Positions 17,391 through 26,204 of a stretch of 64,000 nucleotides of DNA are shown piece by piece; the first letter of the stretch is position 1, and every line of letters begins with the position of its first letter. The notes under the pieces were generated by a model that was not told the DNA's origin, searched no databases, and saw only the letters and a program-made list of their open reading frames with translations. Source of the stretch: JAALLB01 sp017643495 (GTDB lineage: Bacteria; Pseudomonadota; Alphaproteobacteria; Rhizobiales; Rhizobiaceae); assembly GCA_965216105.1 (NCBI GenBank), contig OZ244147.1, forward strand, positions 248,001 to 312,000, written 5' to 3'. The translations under genes were made by a program, and so were the position numbers.

Positions 17391-17579
17391 GCCGTGTCTC
17401 CAGACAGGGTTTGCCATGTGACAATACACAATCCCGGATTTGCGAAATCTGGATGAAATCAACCTTCATGATAGCCGGATTGTGGGATTATTTGTTGAGA
17501 TTTCCGTTCGCTAGCTGTGGGGAATGGCCAGAATCCAAGCCTGTAACGTACATGAAACCCCTTCCTGTTTTGGTGTGCA

Positions 17580-17630
17580 AAAACCCGGAAAGGGTGTCAA
17601 TTTCAGTTCAAAACCCGGAAAATTTCAGTT
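17580..17630. repeat. Imperfect tandem direct repeat between chrA and the GNAT gene
   Basis: AAAACCCGGAAA occurs at 17580-17591 and 17610-17621, and AATTTCAGTT at 17599-17608 and 17621-17630. The second copy lacks the eleven-base middle part of the first. The repeat lies about 40 bases before the acetyltransferase start and within the divergent promoter region. Confidence 0.7.
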
Positions 17631-17671
17631 TTTCCCTTTTGGTAAACAAAAAGTAAACGTACACTGGCGGG

Positions 17672-18178
17672 ATGTACAGTGTCATTGCCGAAACCAGACG
17701 GGCGCAGCCGGAAGATGCCGGCCGTATTGCCGATGTCCATGCCAGTTCATGGCAGAATGCCTATGCGGGTATTGTGCCGCATGGTGCACTCGCGCGCATG
17801 ATCAACCGCAGGGGTCGGGACTGGTGGGCGACGGCGATCCGCAAGTCTACCATCATTCTGGTGATCGAGGTGGATGACACAATTGCCGGTTATGCGACGC
17901 TTGGGCCAAACAGGGTAAGCACCTTTCCGCTGGAAGGTGAAATATATGAAATTTACGTCCAGCCGGAATACCAGGGCATTGGTATCGGTACCCGGCTGTT
18001 CAGCGATGCAAGGTCTGAACTGAAACGGCGCGGATACAAGGGAACAGCCGTGTGGGTTCTTGCAGACAACGGACCGGCAATCTCCTTTTATGAAAATGCT
18101 GGCGGGCGGGCGATTGCCAAGGGATCTGAGCATTTTGACCAGAAGCGCCTCGACAAGATCGCTTACGCTTGGGACTGA
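17672..18178 (+). CDS. GNAT family N-acetyltransferase
   Basis: A 168-residue acetyltransferase with the full GNAT fold. Beta-4 EIYEIYVQPEYQGIGIGTRLF at about residues 90-110 contains the acetyl-CoA pyrophosphate-binding Q/RxxGxG/A loop. The following VWVLADNGPAISFYENAGGRA is the conserved C-terminal block. The acceptor is not predictable. Two direct repeats lie just upstream. It precedes the asd leader region, which has its own promoter, so the two are probably separate units. Confidence 0.9.
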   Translation: MYSVIAETRRAQPEDAGRIADVHASSWQNAYAGIVPHGALARMINRRGRDWWATAIRKSTIILVIEVDDTIAGYATLGPNRVSTFPLEGEIYEIYVQPEYQGIGIGTRLFSDARSELKRRGYKGTAVWVLADNGPAISFYENAGGRAIAKGSEHFDQKRLDKIAYAWD

Positions 18179-18203
18179 CGGTCGTCATCCATACCATCCG
18201 ATA

Positions 18204-18231
18204 TTGACTCTTGCGCCAAACGGCGTATACC
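18204..18231 (+). promoter_or_regulatory. Promoter of the asd leader
   Basis: TTGACT (18204-18209) and TATACC (18226-18231) are 16 bases apart. Transcription would start near 18238, leaving about 23 bases before the leader peptide ATG. Confidence 0.6.
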
Positions 18232-18260
18232 CGCCGCGACAGACACTATCGGCAAGATCC

Positions 18261-18377
18261 ATGTTTTTCAGTGATAACAACATTCCGGTAACAGCGCCCG
18301 CCCTGATGGCGGCGGTGTTTGTGTCTGCCACAACCACAAAAGTGAAGAAGTCCACAACGAAGACGAAAACCGTCTGA
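18261..18377 (+). CDS. Thr/Lys-rich leader peptide of asd (attenuator peptide)
   Basis: A 38-codon ORF ends 109 bases before the asd start codon. Its last 15 residues hold seven Thr and five Lys (TTTKVKKSTTKTKTV), like the enteric thr-operon leader peptide but with Lys added. Thr and Lys are both end products of the pathway that Asd feeds. A good promoter stands just upstream and stem-loops follow. The ribosome-binding site before ATG 18261 is weak; an internal ATG at 18306 would give a 23-residue version with the same end. The role in attenuation is inferred from composition and position. Confidence 0.65.
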   Translation: MFFSDNNIPVTAPALMAAVFVSATTTKVKKSTTKTKTV

Positions 18378-18476
18378 CCGCTCTCGCTTTTGCCCGTTTT
18401 GCTCTCCCGGGGAAAGCCGGGAGCCACGGCAAAGGCCATTCAGCCGGTGCCGGTCAAGAGAGAGCAAGACGAAAGG
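18361..18476 (+). promoter_or_regulatory. Competing hairpins of the putative asd attenuator
   Basis: A short hairpin AGACG/CGTCT (18361-18375) ends at the leader stop and could pause polymerase. A GC-rich hairpin CTCCCGG (18404-18410)/CCGGGAG (18417-18423) is nested in an outer pairing TTTTGCC (18388-18394)/GGCAAAG (18428-18434). TTTTGCTCTC (18397-18406) can pair instead with GAGAGCAAGA (18460-18469), just before the asd ribosome-binding site (GAAAGG 18471-18476). The two foldings exclude each other. No T-run is visible after the GC hairpin, so control may act on translation or by Rho. Confidence 0.5.
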
Positions 18477-18486
18477 TTTGAATACC

Positions 18487-19518
18487 ATGGGATACAAAAT
18501 CGCAATCATCGGCGCGACCGGCAATGTGGGGCGCGAGATGCTCGACATTCTGTTTGAACGGGGGTTTCCCGCCGATACGGTAGTGCCGCTTGCGTCGCGC
18601 CGCAGCCAGGGTACGGAAGTTTCCTACGGAGATTCCAAGCTGAAGGTGAAGGCCCTTGATACCCATGACTTTTCTGACACGGACATTGCCCTCATGTCTG
18701 CCGGTGGCAAAACGTCTCTTGAGTGGTCACCAAAGATTGCGGCGCATGGATGTGTCGTTATCGATAACTCCTCCGCTTTCCGCTATGACCAGGATGTGCC
18801 GCTGATTGTTCCCGAGGTGAATGCTGATGCCATTGAGGGTTTTACAAAGAAAAACATAATTGCGAACCCGAACTGTTCCACGGCGCAACTTGTTGTGGCC
18901 CTCAAGCCGCTGCATGACCGGGCAAAAATCAAACGGGTGGTTGTATCAACCTATCAATCCGTTTCCGGCGCGGGCAAGGATGCGATGGACGAATTGTTCA
19001 ACCAGACACGGGCTGTCTTCGTTGCTGATCCGGTCGAGAGTGAAGTGTTCCAGAAACGTATCGCGTTCAACGTCATTCCCCATATCGATGTGTTCATGGA
19101 AGACGGCTACACCAAAGAAGAATGGAAAGTGCTGGCTGAAACGAAGAAGATGCTGGACAAGAATATCAAGGTAACCTGTACAGCTGTTCGGGTTCCGGTT
19201 TTTGTTGGCCACGCGGAAGCCGTCAATATCGAGTTTGAGAATGAACTGTCCGCGGATGAAGCAAGGGAAATCCTGCGCGAAGCACCGGGTTGCCTGGTCG
19301 TCGACAATCCCGGCGAGGAAACCTATGTGACACCGGTTGAATGTGCCGGTGAGGATGCAACCTACATTTCCCGTATCCGCGAGGATGCAACGATCGAAAA
19401 CGGTCTCAACATGTGGGTCGTCTCCGACAACCTGCGCAAGGGTGCCGCGCTGAACACGGTGCAGATCGCAGAGCTTCTCGTTAACCGGGGACTGCTGAAA
19501 TCCAGACAAGCTGCGTAA
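18487..19518 (+). CDS. asd: Aspartate-semialdehyde dehydrogenase
   Basis: A 343-residue NADPH-dependent enzyme that reduces aspartyl phosphate to aspartate semialdehyde, the branch point to Lys/diaminopimelate, Thr and Met. The Rossmann motif IIGATGNVGREML is at residues 7-19, and the catalytic Cys is C130 in ANPNCSTAQ. The C-terminal GLNMWVVSDNLRKGAALNTVQIAE block is complete. ATG 18487 is preceded by GAAAGG at a suitable distance; TTG 18478 overlaps that site. The 5' leader carries a Thr/Lys-rich peptide and alternative hairpins, suggesting end-product control. Confidence 0.97.
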   Translation: MGYKIAIIGATGNVGREMLDILFERGFPADTVVPLASRRSQGTEVSYGDSKLKVKALDTHDFSDTDIALMSAGGKTSLEWSPKIAAHGCVVIDNSSAFRYDQDVPLIVPEVNADAIEGFTKKNIIANPNCSTAQLVVALKPLHDRAKIKRVVVSTYQSVSGAGKDAMDELFNQTRAVFVADPVESEVFQKRIAFNVIPHIDVFMEDGYTKEEWKVLAETKKMLDKNIKVTCTAVRVPVFVGHAEAVNIEFENELSADEAREILREAPGCLVVDNPGEETYVTPVECAGEDATYISRIREDATIENGLNMWVVSDNLRKGAALNTVQIAELLVNRGLLKSRQAA

Positions 19519-19532
19519 TCCGGAAAACCTCT

Positions 19533-20975
19533 TCAGGTGCCTGCGGGCCTTGAAGAGGTAACCGCGGTTGTCGGCAATTGCGTTGCACCAATGACCGCGA
19601 TTTCCTGGTTTGCACCAATTCCCTCGATATCCTGTTCAATGAGCTGTGGCTGCAGGTTGCCGTCATAGCCTTCTTCCAGCGCCCGATTCCATACTGTCCT
19701 TGAAACTATGCACTTTGAGCCAAGTGCCTTGTTATGTTTTTCAAGCTTTGCAGACATGTTTACAGGCGCGCCGATAACAGTCATTTCCAGACGGTTTTCC
19801 TGGCCAACTGCGCCGAATGAAACTTCTCCGGCAGCGACACCAATACCAATCTCCCTGACACCTGCCTGACAGAGGAAGGGTTCTTCCTCGCCCCATTTTT
19901 CATGATCCGCCAGTATAGCCTCTACTGCTTCAACGGCATTTCTGGCATGTGTGATGGCGGGGTCGTCAAGGCCGATCGTGGCCATGATGCCGTCTCCCAT
20001 GAACTTGTCGATGATTGCGCCGTGTTGCTTGAGAACAGGAACCAGCCTTCCCTGGTAACGTGAAAGTATCTGCATGACTTCCGACGGGGCGCGGTTTGCC
20101 GCCAGGGTCGAAAAGCCGCGAATATCAATATTGATAATTGCTGCGGTACGCCGCTCTCCCTTGCCTGCTTCAAGTGCCTGCTTGCTGGAACGGATACCCC
20201 TAGCAACGGAAGCATCGAAAAACCTGGAAAAATCCTTGGCTGCAGCTTCCTCGGTTACGGCAGTGATAAGCAAGTTGCTTGAACTGTTCACCACAAGCGT
20301 GAGAACCGCAGTGACGGCAAGGATGGAAATGATCTTGTCAACTTCAGCACCAATCAGAATTGAATTGGATGTCAGGTACTGCACATAGGAACGGGTGATC
20401 ATGGTGTTTTCAGGCTCGATATTGGTGACGTAGAGCACCACAAGCAGCCAGCCTGTAGCCCCAACAAACCCTGCGGCTGCAACATATTTCCACTCGAGCC
20501 TCAAGGCGCGGAGCGAGATGAAAATAAAGACATAGAGCAGGGTCGGGGCTTTCAGGATGAACGAAGCAGGTTGTTCATACTGGATATGAAAACTCACGAT
20601 CAGCAGATACAGCAGGGAGAAATCGAGCAGGATCGAGCCATATACAGACCAGTCGGGCAATTCCGTGCGAATGGACCAGACAAGCCCGACAAGCGAGAAA
20701 ACGACATAGGCGGCAAGGACATAGGGCACCGGCTGGAACGCGGCCTGTTGCCCGGTTTTTGTGGCCAGACCGTAGAGAACCGAGAACATCAACACAATGG
20801 CCAGCTGTATGATGCGCACGAGGATCTCATTGGCGCGCTCGCGTGCCCGCAATGTTTCCCGGACCCGGTCTGGCAGGGATTTCAGATCGCGAGATGTGAG
20901 AAAATGTTCGCTGATATATTCTCTGAACTTCACCGGATAAAGCTTGCCTCTTCTGATGCCGGATACATAGCACAA
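19533..20975 (-). CDS. Membrane-bound class III adenylate/guanylate cyclase
   Basis: A protein of up to 480 residues. Six hydrophobic segments between about residues 53 and 235 form a membrane domain without a recognised sensor fold. A class III nucleotidyl cyclase domain follows at about 275-460. Metal-binding Asp residues are in NIDIRGFS (D284) and DKFMGDG (D328, with the lysine typical of adenylate-type specificity at 324). It would make cAMP at the inner membrane. The annotated TTG start at 20975 is uncertain; GTG 20933 (sequence VKFREYISEH) is equally likely. It converges on asd with 14 bases between stops and is divergent from yifB. Confidence 0.9.
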   Translation of the reverse strand: MCYVSGIRRGKLYPVKFREYISEHFLTSRDLKSLPDRVRETLRARERANEILVRIIQLAIVLMFSVLYGLATKTGQQAAFQPVPYVLAAYVVFSLVGLVWSIRTELPDWSVYGSILLDFSLLYLLIVSFHIQYEQPASFILKAPTLLYVFIFISLRALRLEWKYVAAAGFVGATGWLLVVLYVTNIEPENTMITRSYVQYLTSNSILIGAEVDKIISILAVTAVLTLVVNSSSNLLITAVTEEAAAKDFSRFFDASVARGIRSSKQALEAGKGERRTAAIINIDIRGFSTLAANRAPSEVMQILSRYQGRLVPVLKQHGAIIDKFMGDGIMATIGLDDPAITHARNAVEAVEAILADHEKWGEEEPFLCQAGVREIGIGVAAGEVSFGAVGQENRLEMTVIGAPVNMSAKLEKHNKALGSKCIVSRTVWNRALEEGYDGNLQPQLIEQDIEGIGANQEIAVIGATQLPTTAVTSSRPAGT

Positions 20976-21015
20976 GTGTCACCATGGCAGGTATCACTTC
21001 ATGATGATATCCCGG

Positions 21016-21030
21016 AGAGAAATGTTCTCT
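21016..21030. repeat. Inverted repeat in the cyclase/yifB divergent region
   Basis: AGAGAA and TTCTCT form a perfect six-base dyad around ATG, followed by TTTTTG. It sits just upstream of the yifB promoter candidate and may be an operator. Confidence 0.35.
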
Positions 21031-21038
21031 TTTTGTTC

Positions 21039-21066
21039 TTGACAGACAAAGATTCTGCTTTAATCT
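21039..21066 (+). promoter_or_regulatory. Promoter candidate for yifB/comM
   Basis: A perfect TTGACA (21039-21044) is followed after 16 bases by TAATCT (21061-21066), 23 bases before the start codon. Confidence 0.55.
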
Positions 21067-21088
21067 TCTGCATGAGGGGAGCTTTGTC

Positions 21089-22618
21089 ATGGTCTCACGG
21101 GTACACACTATCGCTTTCAGGGGCATTGAGGCTTTGCCCGTTGATGTTCAGGTCATGGTTGCCCCCGGAAAGTTTCACTTCTCAATTGTCGGCTTGCCGG
21201 ACAAGGCAGTTGCCGAAAGCCGCGAGCGGGTACAGGCTGCCCTTCACGCTTCGGGCCTGTCATTGCCCATCAAACGGGTAACCGTCAATCTGGCGCCTGC
21301 TGACCTGCCAAAGGAGGGGAGCCATTATGACCTGCCGATTGCACTCGGTTTGATGGCTGCCCTGGGGGCTATCCCTTCCGATGCACTGGATGGCTTTGTC
21401 GTGATGGGAGAACTTTCCCTCGACGGCTCGCTCGCACCAGTGTCGGGTGCCCTTCCTGCTGCCATAGGGGCCAACGCACAGGGCAAGGGCCTGATTTGCC
21501 CCAAGGTCTGTGGCAGCGAGGCCGCTTGGGCAGATCGGGACATGGAGATATTGTCACCGGCGAGCCTGGTTTCACTGGCCAATCATTTTCGTGGAACCCA
21601 GGTTTTGACCAGGCCTGTGCCCGCTGTCGAACAAGCCAGAACCGTTTTGCCAGACATGGCTGATATCAGGGGACAGGAAACCGCAAGAAGGGCGCTTGAA
21701 ATCGCCGCTGCCGGAGGTCACAACCTGCTCATGGTAGGTCCGCCCGGTTCAGGAAAATCCATGCTGGCTGCACGGCTTCCCGGAATCTTACCAGACCTTA
21801 CGCCAGCAGAGCTGCTTGAAATTTCAATGGTTTCATCCATAGCAGGCGAGCTTTCAAACGGACAACTTACCAACCGTCGCCCTTTTCGCGCCCCCCACCA
21901 TTCCGCATCGATGGCGGCAATGGTTGGAGGTGGTGTAAAGGCGCGGCCGGGAGAAGTCTCGCTTGCCCATAACGGCATTCTTTTCCTTGACGAGTTCCCC
22001 GAGTTTTCACCACAGGTTCTGGACAGTTTGCGCCAGCCGATCGAAACGGGTGAGACCTCGATCGCCCGGGCCAATCACCGAATTACCTATCCGTCGCGAT
22101 TTCAGCTTGTTGCAGCGATGAATCCCTGTCGTTGCGGAATGGCCGGTGAACCGGGCTACACCTGCAAGCGAGGAGACCGGTGTGCCGCCGATTACCAGGC
22201 CCGCATTTCCGGACCGTTGATAGACCGGATTGATCTCAGGGTAGAGGTTCCGGCAGTCAGTGCTGCTGACATGATAGGCCGTCGTGCAAGCGAGAATTCA
22301 GCAATCGTTGCGGACCGCGTTGCACAGGCAAGAAAACTGCAGGCCGAACGGTTTTCGCAGATGGGTGTTGCTTGCCGAACCAACGCACAGGCTTCCGCTT
22401 CACTGGCTGAAACAATTGGAGCGCCGGATGCAGGAGGAGAGCGTCTTCTGAGAGAAGCTGCAGAGAGCCTGAAATTTTCTGCACGGGCATATCATCGTAT
22501 TTTGAAAGTTGCCCGCACGATTGCTGATCTCGATGGGTCCCAAACAGTGGGACGTGTACATCTTGCCGAAGCAATCGCCTACCGAAGCGCCGGAGAACGT
22601 CTTTCGGTTGCTGCCTGA
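21089..22618 (+). CDS. comM: YifB/ComM family AAA+ Mg-chelatase-like ATPase
   Basis: A 509-residue protein with an N-terminal Lon-protease-like fold (residues 1-165), an AAA+ Mg-chelatase domain with Walker A GPPGSGKSM (217-224) and Walker B ILFLDEFPEF, a zinc-like CRCGMAGEPGYTC cluster, and a C-terminal Mg-chelatase helical domain. ComM is a hexameric branch-migration helicase that helps integrate single-stranded DNA during natural transformation. It is conserved also in species not known to be competent. GGGGAG lies ahead of ATG 21089. A good TTGACA promoter precedes it. Confidence 0.95.
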   Translation: MVSRVHTIAFRGIEALPVDVQVMVAPGKFHFSIVGLPDKAVAESRERVQAALHASGLSLPIKRVTVNLAPADLPKEGSHYDLPIALGLMAALGAIPSDALDGFVVMGELSLDGSLAPVSGALPAAIGANAQGKGLICPKVCGSEAAWADRDMEILSPASLVSLANHFRGTQVLTRPVPAVEQARTVLPDMADIRGQETARRALEIAAAGGHNLLMVGPPGSGKSMLAARLPGILPDLTPAELLEISMVSSIAGELSNGQLTNRRPFRAPHHSASMAAMVGGGVKARPGEVSLAHNGILFLDEFPEFSPQVLDSLRQPIETGETSIARANHRITYPSRFQLVAAMNPCRCGMAGEPGYTCKRGDRCAADYQARISGPLIDRIDLRVEVPAVSAADMIGRRASENSAIVADRVAQARKLQAERFSQMGVACRTNAQASASLAETIGAPDAGGERLLREAAESLKFSARAYHRILKVARTIADLDGSQTVGRVHLAEAIAYRSAGERLSVAA

Positions 22619-22727
22619 TAGATGATGGGAGCCGACAGGTTTTTGCGATGCCCGGACAGGGGCTTTACCCAATCTAAATCTAGTTTTGCAAAGCTTGCCC
22701 AAAGCCAATCCGGCTTTCCTGAAGGGA

Positions 22728-25169
22728 ATGTCTGCGCCAATGCATGCGGAAAGAAGATATGCACCGGGTGAAATCCGTCGCCGTGCCCAGGCAATGCAGT
22801 CTGATGGCAAGTCCGGTGTGTCTGGCCGTGACAATGTGATTGACCGGCGTGAGAATGCAGTGACCGCGGTGCCGACCAGGCATTCGTCACCTGACAGAAA
22901 TAGCCAGAAAAGCAAGGCTGCTTCTCCAAACAAAAAAGACAACAGGTTTTCTCGGAGTATTCAGCTTTGCCTGACAATTGCAGGTGTGATGGTGTCACTC
23001 GGTGGTGCTGTCTTGTCAGAAGGGTGGGTGCAATTCCTGTTATTTGTCCTGCTCGCAAGTATCCTGCTTGTTTCATACCTTGTGTCGCGACACGAAATCA
23101 GGCGGGAAAGGCTCTCTGGTAAGAGCCATGCCGCAGGCCACGATGCGGAAGTGGAAGAATTGCAGGATCGTGTCTGGGAATTGCGGGAGAGTGAAGAAAG
23201 GTATCGCAGTCTTGCCGAGGCATTCGGTGACCTGATGATGCTTCGTGATGGACAGGGCCGGGTCTCCCATATCAATGAAAGTTTCGCCCGTACTTTCCAG
23301 CTTTCCACAGAGCAGATGATCGGCCAGTTTTTCGAGCCGCGGTTTCTTGAGGAAATACACCGTACGGACACAGACAACCATAACATCGCCAACATGCTGC
23401 AGTTGCGAGAGGTCAAACTCCAGGTTCGTGATACAGAACGATGGTTTGCCTGGCTCGATCTTCCGGTTCGCAATGACCAGACTGGCGAAACCTCCCTTCG
23501 AACCATGGCACGCGACATAACGCGACAAAAACAGATTGAGAGAGATTTGCGGGATGCAAGCGAACGGGCAGAGGCTGCTAGTCAGGCCAAGTCCCGTTTT
23601 CTTGCCAATGTTTCCCATGAAATGCGCACACCGCTGAACGGTATTCTTGGAATGTCGGGCCTGCTTGGCGATACGTCGCTGACAGCGGAACAGAACAGTT
23701 ACGTTGAAGCTGTACGCGATTCGGGTTCAGCCCTTCTGACGCTGATCGAGGACATACTCGACATGTCGGTGGTGGAAGCTGGCAAGATCGAACTGAAACC
23801 TTCCGAAATCAATCCGGGGCGATTGTCTGAAAATGTTTGCGAATTGCTGGCGTCTCGTGCCCATGCAAAATCAATTTCTATTTCTTCCCGTATTGCTCCC
23901 GGTGTTCCTGAATATGTGGAAGCGGACGGAAACCGTTTGCGCCAAGTGTTGATCAACCTGGTTGGAAATGCTGTCAAGTTTACGCAATCTGGCGGGGTTC
24001 ATTTGGAAGTTTCGTGCCCGGCCGAACAAGAGGATGGTACCAATCTGGTGGCTTTGCAGTTTACTGTTCGGGATAGTGGGCCGGGTATTGACCCTGCTGA
24101 CCAGAAACTGATTTTTGAGGAATTTGCGCAGGCTGACCAGAAGAGTACGCGTGAGCATGGCGGCGCTGGACTTGGACTGGCAATTTCCCGCAGTATTGTT
24201 GCGGCGATGGGCGGTGAAATATCCCTGTCAAGCATTCCGGAAAAGGGCTCGGAGTTTTCATTTGTGATTGATGTTCCCCTTGTTTCAAGAAGGGATGAAA
24301 ACAGGGAAAGCAACCTGTTGGAGGGCAGGCAGGTTTTCTTGCTCGGAGGCAGCCCTTTTGAGCAACATATGCTCAGTGGATATGTCGCGGACCAGTCCGG
24401 CATTGCCACAAGCATGGAAAGCATTTCAGAGCTTCAGAAACAGCAGATTGCATCCGGAAATATTCTGCTGATTGACCAGGATGTTGTTTTAGCTGGTAAT
24501 AAAACTAAGGCAGGTGATGCAGGCGAAACCTTCCGGGATGAAGATGGCTTGCAGCAAGTGTTGCGTTTTCCGGAAACGCGCAAAATCATTTTGGTTGAAC
24601 CGGAAGAGCGGGAGCATCTCAAGGAATATCTTGAAAACGGGTTTGATGGATATCTGATCAAGCCCGTGCGCAGGGCTTCGTTCATCAATGTAGTAACCGG
24701 CCGTGAGCGTGGCGGGCCTGAAGAAAAACTGGCGGCAACCGGTTCTGTGACTGATAATCCGTCGGCAATGCTGACAGAGAGCAAGCGTATCCTTCTAGCA
24801 GAAGACAATGATATCAATGCGCTGCTCGCCCGTACAATACTTGAAAAAGCAGGTCATGCTGTTACCCGTGCGCATAACGGGGCAGAGGCGGTTTCCTTGT
24901 GGCTCGAGCGGCTTGATAATGAAGCTTTCGAGGTGATATTGATGGATTTGCAGATGCCTGTCATGGACGGGCTTGATGCCCTGAGGGAGATCCGCGCCCG
25001 CGAGAAGAATATTGGCGAAGAAAAAGTGCCCGTATACATACTGACAGCCGATGAACAACAGGATACACGCATCGCAACAGGCAGGGCAGGCGCTGACGGG
25101 TTTTTGACTAAGCCGCTGGAGCCATCCCGATTGCTTGATGTTGTTGTTCAAGGGAAGGTTGACATGTAA
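22728..25169 (+). CDS. Hybrid sensor histidine kinase with PAS and receiver domains
   Basis: An 813-residue membrane kinase. Two adjacent hydrophobic helices (about residues 81-120) anchor it, followed by a short coiled coil, a PAS domain (about 158-270), HisKA with the phospho-acceptor H297 in SHEMRTPLNGI, and HATPase (N and G boxes VGNAVKFT, DSGPGIDP, GAGLGLAIS). A degenerate receiver-like segment follows, then a complete C-terminal receiver with AEDND and the phospho-Asp in MDLQMPVMDG. Together they make a phosphorelay-type hybrid kinase. No cognate regulator is adjacent. ATG 22728 or 22740 are the likely starts; the TTG at 22686 is less likely. Confidence 0.92.
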   Translation: MSAPMHAERRYAPGEIRRRAQAMQSDGKSGVSGRDNVIDRRENAVTAVPTRHSSPDRNSQKSKAASPNKKDNRFSRSIQLCLTIAGVMVSLGGAVLSEGWVQFLLFVLLASILLVSYLVSRHEIRRERLSGKSHAAGHDAEVEELQDRVWELRESEERYRSLAEAFGDLMMLRDGQGRVSHINESFARTFQLSTEQMIGQFFEPRFLEEIHRTDTDNHNIANMLQLREVKLQVRDTERWFAWLDLPVRNDQTGETSLRTMARDITRQKQIERDLRDASERAEAASQAKSRFLANVSHEMRTPLNGILGMSGLLGDTSLTAEQNSYVEAVRDSGSALLTLIEDILDMSVVEAGKIELKPSEINPGRLSENVCELLASRAHAKSISISSRIAPGVPEYVEADGNRLRQVLINLVGNAVKFTQSGGVHLEVSCPAEQEDGTNLVALQFTVRDSGPGIDPADQKLIFEEFAQADQKSTREHGGAGLGLAISRSIVAAMGGEISLSSIPEKGSEFSFVIDVPLVSRRDENRESNLLEGRQVFLLGGSPFEQHMLSGYVADQSGIATSMESISELQKQQIASGNILLIDQDVVLAGNKTKAGDAGETFRDEDGLQQVLRFPETRKIILVEPEEREHLKEYLENGFDGYLIKPVRRASFINVVTGRERGGPEEKLAATGSVTDNPSAMLTESKRILLAEDNDINALLARTILEKAGHAVTRAHNGAEAVSLWLERLDNEAFEVILMDLQMPVMDGLDALREIRAREKNIGEEKVPVYILTADEQQDTRIATGRAGADGFLTKPLEPSRLLDVVVQGKVDM

Positions 25170-25236
25170 TTGTCGTACATTCCCATTATCCAAGGCTGAT
25201 CATATCTGACCTTGAACGGTTTTAAGACTTCTTGCC

Positions 25237-26091
25237 ATGAACATAGCAATCCCAGTCCAAGAAGACACTCCTGCCAGCCTGGCGGAAATATCGGGCAACA
25301 TTGGTACGCTTTCCACCCGTCTTGCTGTCACCGGCAATGAGATACGGGAAGCCCAACGTGTTCGATACAAGGTCTTTTGTGAAGAAATGTCTGCACGGAA
25401 AAACCCTGCACGATTTCTTACGCGGCGTGAAAAGGATGCCCATGACAAGGTTTGCGACCATTTGCTTGTGATCGACAAGCCGGTTGGCAGTGTGTCCAGA
25501 ATTGTTGGTACCCAGCGCTTTTTTGTAAAATCGGCACTGGAGAAAAAGCCATCTTTTTATTCGCAACCCGAGTTCGATCTTGAAGCATTGGCGGAAAAGT
25601 TTCCGCAACAGCGTTTCATGGAGCTTGGACGCTCCTGCATACTGCCTGCTTACCGCGAAAAACGAACAATGGAACTCATGTGGCACGGTACATGGGCTTA
25701 TGCACTGAAGCAAAAAGCCGATGTGATGGTGGGGTGTGCATCCTTCCAGGCGAGCAATTTCGAGAAAATCGGACCAGGACTTGGATTTCTCGGGGAATAT
25801 GCGCTTTGCCAGCCGGAGTGGGACACACCTGCACTTGGCAGGAATGCCGTACCGTTGCGGCAATTCACGATGGGTGAAGTGAGTCAAAAACGGGCCCTTG
25901 CCAGTCTTCCTCCTCTCATCAAGGGATATTTGAGGCTGGGTGCGAAGTTTGCCAGCCACGCCGTCCCTGATCCCGACTTTGGCACCATAGACATTCTTGT
26001 CGTGCTGCCGGTATCTGCCATTAATCCGCGCTATGTGAATTATTACGGAGCAGATGCCAGTCGTCATCGCGGTTTGGCGAATCCTGATTGA
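25237..26091 (+). CDS. olsB: Ornithine acyl-ACP N-acyltransferase OlsB
   Basis: A 284-residue GNAT-like acyltransferase that makes lyso-ornithine lipid from ornithine and 3-hydroxyacyl-ACP. Visible family traits are the VRYKVFCEEM block (about residues 42-52), the DHLLVID strand, and ELGRSCILPAYREKRTMELMWHG near 130-150. The C-terminal NPRYVNYYG segment is typical of Hyphomicrobiales OlsB. The second enzyme, OlsA, is not in this window, as is usual where the genes are split. The location beside mutS is conserved in the order. It is probably membrane-associated. Confidence 0.9.
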   Translation: MNIAIPVQEDTPASLAEISGNIGTLSTRLAVTGNEIREAQRVRYKVFCEEMSARKNPARFLTRREKDAHDKVCDHLLVIDKPVGSVSRIVGTQRFFVKSALEKKPSFYSQPEFDLEALAEKFPQQRFMELGRSCILPAYREKRTMELMWHGTWAYALKQKADVMVGCASFQASNFEKIGPGLGFLGEYALCQPEWDTPALGRNAVPLRQFTMGEVSQKRALASLPPLIKGYLRLGAKFASHAVPDPDFGTIDILVVLPVSAINPRYVNYYGADASRHRGLANPD

Positions 26092-26204
26092 ACTTTTATA
26101 GGGAAATTGCGGGATACTGTGGATGGCGGGCGAGCATTTTCGCTAGTTCTTGCGTCTGTTCGCTGTTTCGGGAATCGTAAGGGCTTGCGATACAGGCAGG
26201 CTTG

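Noticed and set aside
25222..26067. 281-codon open frame opposite olsB
   Set aside because: Antisense to a clear OlsB gene; no domain recognised.
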